DNA of 35,303 bases, from contig CAMATI010000019.1 of the NCBI GenBank assembly GCA_945861095.1, positions 1 to 35,303 of the forward strand, given 5' to 3'. This DNA is from Asaia bogorensis (GTDB lineage: Bacteria; Pseudomonadota; Alphaproteobacteria; Acetobacterales; Acetobacteraceae). The stretch's first letter is position 1. Every line of letters begins with the position of its first letter. The notes below the pieces were generated by a model. The model made no database searches. It saw only the letters and a list, made by a program, of their open reading frames with translations, and was not told the origin of the DNA. This document shows, one piece after another, positions 29,561-35,303 of the stretch. The position numbers and the translations under genes are program-made.

Positions 29561-30304
29561 GTGCCGTTCATCAAGATTTGCGGCCTGCGTGACCAGGCGG
29601 AAGCCGACCTGGCGCGGCGGGCTGGCGCGACGGCCCTCGGGTTCCTGGTAGGATTGACCCATCTGGCGGAGGACGCGGTCGATGACTCACGGGCCGCTGC
29701 CATCATCCGCCACTTGCCGCCAGATGTGGAGGCCGTGATGGTGACCCATCTGCTGGACCCAGCGGAAATCGCTCGACGAGCGGTGGATGTCGGTGTGCGG
29801 ACGATCCAGGTGCATGGAGCGTTGCCGGTTGCTGGTTTGGGCGATCTGCGCCGGAATTTGCCCTGGGTCCGTTTGATCAAGGCCGTGCATGTCACCGGAG
29901 AGGGCGCGCTGAATGACGCGATGTCCTATGCTGCGTTGGCGGACGCTCTGTTATTGGACTCGCGGACGGTGGACCGATTGGGCGGCACGGGTCGGACCCA
30001 TGATTGGTCGATCAGTCGTCGCGTCGTCGCGGCCCTGGCCCCGCTGCCGGTTTACCTCGCCGGCGGGCTGACACCGGACAATGTGGCAATCGCGGTGCGG
30101 TCGGTCCGCCCCGCCGGGGTCGACGTGAATTCTGGCGTGGAGGACGTTGCTGGACGCAAAGACCCGCGACGGGTGCACGACTTTGTCGCTGATGCGAGGC
30201 TGGCGCTGGCCGAATGCACATATGGCAGCAGCGGAGAAAATTCTCCCCCTCCCCATGCGGGAGCGGGTTGGGGGGAGGGGGAAGGCCGCGGGGATATTGT
30301 TTGA
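29561..30304 (+). CDS. trpF: Phosphoribosylanthranilate isomerase-like protein (GTG start)
   Basis: FIKICGLRDQAEADLARRAGATALGFLVG, TIQVHG, LLLDSRTVDRLGGTGRTHDW, YLAGGLTPDNV, GVDVNSGVED. Confidence 0.82.
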   Translation: MPFIKICGLRDQAEADLARRAGATALGFLVGLTHLAEDAVDDSRAAAIIRHLPPDVEAVMVTHLLDPAEIARRAVDVGVRTIQVHGALPVAGLGDLRRNLPWVRLIKAVHVTGEGALNDAMSYAALADALLLDSRTVDRLGGTGRTHDWSISRRVVAALAPLPVYLAGGLTPDNVAIAVRSVRPAGVDVNSGVEDVAGRKDPRRVHDFVADARLALAECTYGSSGENSPPPHAGAGWGEGEGRGDIV

Positions 30305-30372
30305 ACCCCCTCCCTCCGGCCTTGGTCCGCTGAGCGGTCCAAGCCCGCAACGGGAGGGGGAGAGTTTTCTCC
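30233..30372. repeat. Inverted-repeat element between convergent trpF and purB (21-bp arms, 1 mismatch), G/C-run rich interior
   Basis: GGAGAAAATTCTCCCCCTCCC (30233-30253) vs GGGAGGGGGAGAGTTTTCTCC (30352-30372). Confidence 0.92.
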
Positions 30373-30427
30373 CGTCCGCACGTTCCGGAGAGCTTAAAAA
30401 CGCGGCGCAATTGGGGCCGTAGGGAGA

Positions 30428-31768
30428 TTACGAACCCTTCCCGAACACACGCTCGAAGATCAGGTCCACGGACCGCAGATGCGTGGACGAATCCATCGCG
30501 GCGTCCAGATCGGCGGGCGGGACGCGGCCGGTGACCTCCGGGTCGGCGTCCAGGTTTTGGCGGAAATTGCGGCCTTCGGGGGTGCCGAGCAGGGTCCAGG
30601 TGGTCATGGCGCAGCGTTGGACGATGCGATAGGCGTCCTCGCGCGCGATGCCGTTGCGGGCCATTGCCAGCATGACGTCGCCGGAATGCACCACGCCGCC
30701 CAGGCTTTCCAAATTGGCTTTCATCCGGTCCGGGTAGACCAACAGCCGCTGCATCATGCCGGCGAGGCGCATCAGCGCGAAATCCAGCGCGATGGTGGCA
30801 TCCGGGGCGATCACCCGCTCCACGCTGGAATGGCTGATGTCGCGTTCATGCCACAGAGTCACGTTCTCCAGCGCCGGGACGACGGCGGCGCGCACCACGC
30901 GGGCCAGGCCGGCGAGGTTCTCGCTCAGCACCGGGTTGCGCTTGTGTGGCATGGAGCTGGAGCCCTTCTGCCCCTGATGGAAGAACTCCTCGGCTTCCCG
31001 CACTTCGCTGCGTTGCAGGTGGCGGACTTCGGTGGACAGACGCTCGATTCCGGTGGCGATGACGGCCAGGGTGGCGAAGAACGCGGCATGGCGGTCGCGG
31101 GGAATGACCTGGGTGGACACCGGCTCCACCGCCAGGCCCAGGCGTTCGGCCACGAAGGCTTCGACGCGCGGATCGACCTGGGCGAAGGTGCCGACTGGGC
31201 CGCTGATGGCGGCGACCGCGATTTCGGCCCGAGCGGTCACCAGGCGGGTGCGGTTGCGGGCGAATTCCGCATAATGGCCGGCGAGCTTGATCCCGAACGT
31301 GGTCGGTTCGGCATGGATGCCATGCCTGCGGCCGATGGTCAGGGTGTGCTTGTGCTCGATGGCGCGGGTCTTCAGTGCGTCCAGCACCGCGTCGAGGTCT
31401 TTCAGCAGCAGATCGGCCGCCTGGGTCAGTTGCACGGACAGGCAGGTGTCCAGGATGTCCGAACTGGTCATGCCCAGATGCACGAAGCGGCTGTCGGGAC
31501 CGATGCCCTCGGCCAGCCAGGTCAGGAAGGCGATGACGTCGTGGCGGGTCTCGCGCTCGATTTCGTCGATGCGTTCGACGTCGGCGGGGCCGATGGCGGC
31601 GAGCTTGATGTCGCCCTTTTCGCGGATCGTGCGGGCCGCGGATTCGGGGATTTCGCCGATGCGGGCCATGCCCTCGGCGGCCAGGGCCTCGATTTCGAAC
31701 CAGATGCGGTAGCGGTTCTCCGGCGCCCAGATGGCGGCCATTTCGGGTCTGGTGTAGCGCGGGACCAT
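30428..31768 (-). CDS. purB: Adenylosuccinate lyase
   Basis: MVPRYTRPEMAAIWAPENRYRIWFEIEALAAEGM, HLGMTSSDILDTCLSVQL, GRRHGIHAEPTTFG, GSSSMPHKRNPVLSENLAGLARVVR. Confidence 0.96.
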   Translation of the reverse strand: MVPRYTRPEMAAIWAPENRYRIWFEIEALAAEGMARIGEIPESAARTIREKGDIKLAAIGPADVERIDEIERETRHDVIAFLTWLAEGIGPDSRFVHLGMTSSDILDTCLSVQLTQAADLLLKDLDAVLDALKTRAIEHKHTLTIGRRHGIHAEPTTFGIKLAGHYAEFARNRTRLVTARAEIAVAAISGPVGTFAQVDPRVEAFVAERLGLAVEPVSTQVIPRDRHAAFFATLAVIATGIERLSTEVRHLQRSEVREAEEFFHQGQKGSSSMPHKRNPVLSENLAGLARVVRAAVVPALENVTLWHERDISHSSVERVIAPDATIALDFALMRLAGMMQRLLVYPDRMKANLESLGGVVHSGDVMLAMARNGIAREDAYRIVQRCAMTTWTLLGTPEGRNFRQNLDADPEVTGRVPPADLDAAMDSSTHLRSVDLIFERVFGKGS

Positions 31769-31858
31769 GGATGGGGTGTCCGGGATGGTTGTTGATCGTG
31801 TCGTGTAAGGCAGCGTGGTCTGGGGTGGAATAGGGATGCGCTGTCGGGGGAGGGAGGA

Positions 31859-32095
31859 AAGCCTTGGGGCTCCGCCCCAAACCCCGCGAGGGGCGTTGCC
31901 CCCTCGACCCCCACCAAGGCTGGGCCTTGGATGCCGTTGATGGGGTCTGGGGGAAAGGGGGCCGACCATGGCGTCGCAACGTCCGTGTCGGCCCCCTTTC
32001 CCCCAGACCCAATCGATCGCGGTCCAGGGGCCGCAGCCCCTGGTGGGTTCGAAGGGCAAAGCCCTCGCGGGGTTTGGGGCGGAGCCCCAAGGCTT
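31859..32095. repeat. Large nested inverted-repeat element: outer 34-bp perfect arms and inner 24-bp perfect arms
   Basis: Outer arms 31859-31892/32062-32095; inner arms 31943-31966/31987-32010; both perfect by direct reading. Confidence 0.95.
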
Positions 32096-32150
32096 CCTTC
32101 TCTCACCCGAATGCCGCTAACCTCGGCCCCGACAAGACGGAGGAAACTTC

Positions 32151-32957
32151 ATGCTGAGTATGGCAGGCAAGGTGGCGATCGTCTCCGGCGCGGGATCGGT
32201 CGGTCCTGGCTGGGGCAATGGCAAGGCGACAGCGACATTGCTGGCGTGTCAGGGGGCCTCGGTCTTCCTGCTGGACATCAACGACGCCGCGGTGGCGGAG
32301 ACCAAATCCATCATCGAGGGTGAGGGAGGCACCTGTGCGACGCATCGCTGCGACATGATGGTCGCGGCCGATGTGGCCGAAATGGTGCAGGCCTGCGTCG
32401 ATCGGTTCAAGCGAATCGACATCCTGGTGAACAATGTCGGTGGCTCCGCGCCGGGCGATCCAGTCTCGATGTCCGAGGAAGTGTGGGATCGGCAGATCGA
32501 CTTCAACCTGAAGACCGCGTTCCTCGGCTGCAAATACGCGATTCCGGTGATGCTGGAACAGGGCAAGGGCGCGATCGTCAACATCGCCTCGGTCGCCGGA
32601 TTGCGCAACGATTTCGGCAGCGGACGCAGCCATGTCGGCTACAGCGCGTCCAAGGCCGGTGTCATCCAGCTTTCGCGCTCGGTCGCCGGCACTTATGCCA
32701 GGAAGGGGATCCGGGTGAACACCGTGATCCCGGGCCTGATGCATACGCCGCTGGTGGAAACCAGGCTGGCGAAGACCGTCGCCGGCAACGACGTCACCGC
32801 GTTGATCGCCGCTCGCAACGCCGCCGTGCCGATGGGCAAGATGGGCGATGCCTGGGACGTCGCGCACGCGGTGTTGTTCCTGGCGTCGGATGAGGCGAAA
32901 TTCATCACCGGCACCGAAATCATCGTCGATGGCGGCAGCGCCGCGACGATGCCGTAA
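32151..32957 (+). CDS. SDR-family oxidoreductase
   Basis: GKVAIVSGAGSVGPGWGNGKATATLLA, NNVGGSAPGDPVSM, YSASKAGVIQLSRSVA, IIVDGGSAATMP; GGAGG upstream. Confidence 0.93.
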   Translation: MLSMAGKVAIVSGAGSVGPGWGNGKATATLLACQGASVFLLDINDAAVAETKSIIEGEGGTCATHRCDMMVAADVAEMVQACVDRFKRIDILVNNVGGSAPGDPVSMSEEVWDRQIDFNLKTAFLGCKYAIPVMLEQGKGAIVNIASVAGLRNDFGSGRSHVGYSASKAGVIQLSRSVAGTYARKGIRVNTVIPGLMHTPLVETRLAKTVAGNDVTALIAARNAAVPMGKMGDAWDVAHAVLFLASDEAKFITGTEIIVDGGSAATMP

Positions 32958-32998
32958 CCACCACGCCAGACAACCCGAACCCCCGGAAGGGAACCTCC

Positions 32999-33562
32999 AT
33001 GACCGAACAACGCTATCCGCAACTGACGCCCGAGACGATGACCGAGGAGCAGACCCGGGTCGCCAACGAAATCCAGGCCGGCCCCCGCGGCGGCGGCTTG
33101 CGCGGCCCGTTCAATGCCCTGCTCCGCAGCCCAGCGCTGTGCGATCTGGTGCAGCGGGTCGGCGCCTATGTCCGCTTCGGCAGTTCCATCCCCGCGGCAC
33201 TGAACGAGCTTGCGATCTGCATGGCCGGCCGCAAATGGACCGCCCAATACGAATTCTACGCCCACCGCAAGCTGGGTATCGACGCCGGCCTGGGCGCGCA
33301 TATCCTGGATGCCGTCGCCGCTGGTCGCCGGCCGGACGGCATGAGCAGCGATGAGACGATCGTCTACGAATTCGTCTCTGAGTTGCTGGGCACGGGCAGC
33401 GTGTCGGATGCCAAATACCAGCCCACGATCGCGCGCTTCGGTGAAGGTGGCGTGATGGATCTGGTTGGTGCCGTTGGCTACTACAGCCTGGTGTCGATGG
33501 TCCTGAATGTGGCGCAGGTCCAGTTGCCAGAAGGCGAAGTGCCGCCGTTGAAGCCGCTCTAA
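32999..33562 (+). CDS. Carboxymuconolactone decarboxylase-family protein
   Basis: RGPFNALLRSPALCDLVQRVGAYVRFGSSIPAALNELAICMAGRKWTAQYEFYAHRKLG. Confidence 0.88.
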   Translation: MTEQRYPQLTPETMTEEQTRVANEIQAGPRGGGLRGPFNALLRSPALCDLVQRVGAYVRFGSSIPAALNELAICMAGRKWTAQYEFYAHRKLGIDAGLGAHILDAVAAGRRPDGMSSDETIVYEFVSELLGTGSVSDAKYQPTIARFGEGGVMDLVGAVGYYSLVSMVLNVAQVQLPEGEVPPLKPL

Positions 33563-34004
33563 CGAACAAATAGACGGCGCTCCCCGCACAAGGGGGCGCC
33601 TTCGTCCTCCAGCAGGACATAAATTCGGCAAATGGCGAAGCGGTCCTGTGATCGTCATCGCAATCCGACGGAGGCGGCCTGACGTGGCAAGTGCTTGGGC
33701 AGCGGTGCGTTGCCCGGGGCCGGTCGGCGGACAGAGCAAAAGCTACATTCGAACGAGGTCTGGCCTGCGTTTGCGTTGCCGTTAATGAAATGGATACCGC
33801 TCGTTCCGATGGTATGCTGGCTTGCCGCTATCATCGGCTTTGTCGGTTCGGCGCGGTTGATGGGGCGCGATGAAGGTGCTTAACCGGCTTAAGCGGTGCG
33901 GTCGGCTGCGATAGAATCTGACCGTTGCGATAGCATGTAGCTATATCCGTATGTCTGCGGGTATATCCATGCGTCACGATATCCACCTGTTCTCGGGGGT
34001 TCCC

Positions 34005-35075
34005 ATGCGCCTTAAAGAGTTGCTCGTTGCCGGTACTCTGACCGTTGCGTCCGGTCTCGCCATGATCGCAAATCCCGCGCAGGCCCAGAACCTCGTCTAT
34101 GCCAACTCCCTGGCGCGGAGCCACATCCAGTTTGGCGTGGTCGCGGATGAGTGGATCGACCAGATCCAGAAGGCGACCGACAACCGCGTGAAGATCCGCC
34201 ATGTTCCGGGTGGCGCGCTGTTGCGGCTGGAGAACATGGTGGAAGGCCTGCGCGGCGGCGTGGCCGATATCGGCGTTACCAACGTTTCCAATTTCGCCGG
34301 CCAATTGCCGATAACGGCGACGATGGCCGGAACCGCCGATATCGCCCTCGGCAACAAGGTCGATACGGTTGGACTGGCGCTGGTGTTCCAGAAGCTGCTC
34401 GCGGAGTTCCCGCAGATCACGCAGGAATTCACCGATGTCGGGCTGATGCCGCTGGTCTGGATTCCGACCTTTACCTTCGCGGTCATTGCCCGCGATCCCA
34501 TCGCGACGCTCGCCGATTTCCAGGGCAAGAAAATCCGCGCCTTCGGCCCCAACCTGCCCCGCATTATCAGCGCCTCGGGTGCCACCCCGCTCGCCGTCGC
34601 GGCGGGCGAAGTCTATACATCCCTCCAGACCGGCGTAATCGATGGCGCCATGACAGATCCGGCCAACATGGTCACCGGGCGCTGGTATGAGCAGGCGCGC
34701 AACGTCATCCACACGGGCCCGGGTGTCGGTGCGCAGACGCTGGGCGTCGGCGTGGCATACATCATCAACCTGAAAGCGTGGGAGCGTATCAGCCCCGCCG
34801 ACCAGGCGGTGATCCGCAAGATCAGCCTGGAGGTGACGCTGGCCTCTGGCAAGCGGATGCAGGACACCGGTGAGCAGGCGTTGAAGGAACTGAAGGAAAA
34901 GGGCATCACGATCCGCAGCCTGTCCGCCGCCGATACGACCGAACTGGCCAAGCGCACCGGCGATTTCTCGGCCATTGCCGAAACCCGCATGAACGAACTG
35001 GGCAAGCCGGGCACTGCGATCATGACCCGCTATCGCCAACTCGTGGACCAATATGTCGCCGGGACCCTGAAGTAA
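34005..35075 (+). CDS. TRAP-type transporter periplasmic solute-binding protein (DctP family)
   Basis: Signal peptide MRLKELLVAGTLTVASGLAMIANPAQAQ; VPGGALLRLENMVEGLRGGVADIG; TSLQTGVIDGAMTDPANM. Confidence 0.9.
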   Translation: MRLKELLVAGTLTVASGLAMIANPAQAQNLVYANSLARSHIQFGVVADEWIDQIQKATDNRVKIRHVPGGALLRLENMVEGLRGGVADIGVTNVSNFAGQLPITATMAGTADIALGNKVDTVGLALVFQKLLAEFPQITQEFTDVGLMPLVWIPTFTFAVIARDPIATLADFQGKKIRAFGPNLPRIISASGATPLAVAAGEVYTSLQTGVIDGAMTDPANMVTGRWYEQARNVIHTGPGVGAQTLGVGVAYIINLKAWERISPADQAVIRKISLEVTLASGKRMQDTGEQALKELKEKGITIRSLSAADTTELAKRTGDFSAIAETRMNELGKPGTAIMTRYRQLVDQYVAGTLK

Positions 35076-35124
35076 GCCGAGCCCTCTGTGGACGGCCGAT
35101 GATGGCGAAGGGAGGTCGGGTAAG

Positions 35125-35303
35125 ATGAAGATGCGCGATTGCGTTGGGATCGTTACGGGTGCCGGTTCCGGGATCGGTGCGGCGACGGCCACCCTGCTGG
35201 CGGCGGAAGGTGCGAAACTTCTGCTCGTGGATCAGAACGCCGAAGGGCTTCTGTCCACACAGGCGACCATACAGGCCGCCGGTGGACTTGCCGAATGCCT
35301 GAC
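35125..35303 (+). CDS. SDR-family oxidoreductase, truncated by window edge
   Basis: MKMRDCVGIVTGAGSGIGAATATLLAAEGAKLLLVDQNAEG. Confidence 0.85.
   Translation, partial: MKMRDCVGIVTGAGSGIGAATATLLAAEGAKLLLVDQNAEGLLSTQATIQAAGGLAECL

Noticed and set aside
33917-34049. 13-bp direct repeat TCTGACCGTTGCG (about 33917 and 34037)
   Set aside because: Only two copies, one inside the TRAP signal-peptide coding sequence; most likely coincidence.

Overview
High-GC chromosomal segment that looks alphaproteobacterial, probably Rhodospirillales/Acetobacteraceae (lineage inferred from gene content and codon usage). Left third: an exosortase/PEP-CTERM-type exopolysaccharide locus with a Wza-like export lipoprotein, a membrane sugar transferase, PrsK-like kinase, PrsR-like sigma54 activator, PrsT-like TPR protein and a GT4 glycosyltransferase. 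An unlisted, frameshifted VPLPA/PEP-CTERM sorting-signal gene lies on the minus strand just beyond it. Middle: PanE/ApbA reductase, aldo/keto reductase, enoyl-CoA hydratase, acyl-CoA dehydrogenase, then a minus-strand acpXL-fabZXL-fabF2XL-fabF1XL-fabG cluster typical of very-long-chain fatty acid supply for lipid A, a YXWGXW-type lipoprotein and ispDF. Right third: dusB-ntrB-ntrC-ntrY-ntrX, a trpF-like gene, purB, an SDR, a carboxymuconolactone-decarboxylase-family protein, a TRAP solute-binding protein and a truncated SDR. Features not explained by the gene list: (i) three unrelated 15-bp in-frame tandem repeat arrays at or near the N-termini of three membrane-protein genes, (ii) a CCA-encoding tRNA-like gene with an abnormal anticodon loop, (iii) the frameshifted PEP-CTERM gene, (iv) several large intergenic palindromic elements, including a nested hairpin filling most of the purB/SDR divergent promoter region, and (v) a VLCFA cluster in which the second ketosynthase appears to have lost its catalytic Cys and a KR sits in place of the usual alcohol dehydrogenase. 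No CRISPR array, transposase, integrase or rRNA was seen.
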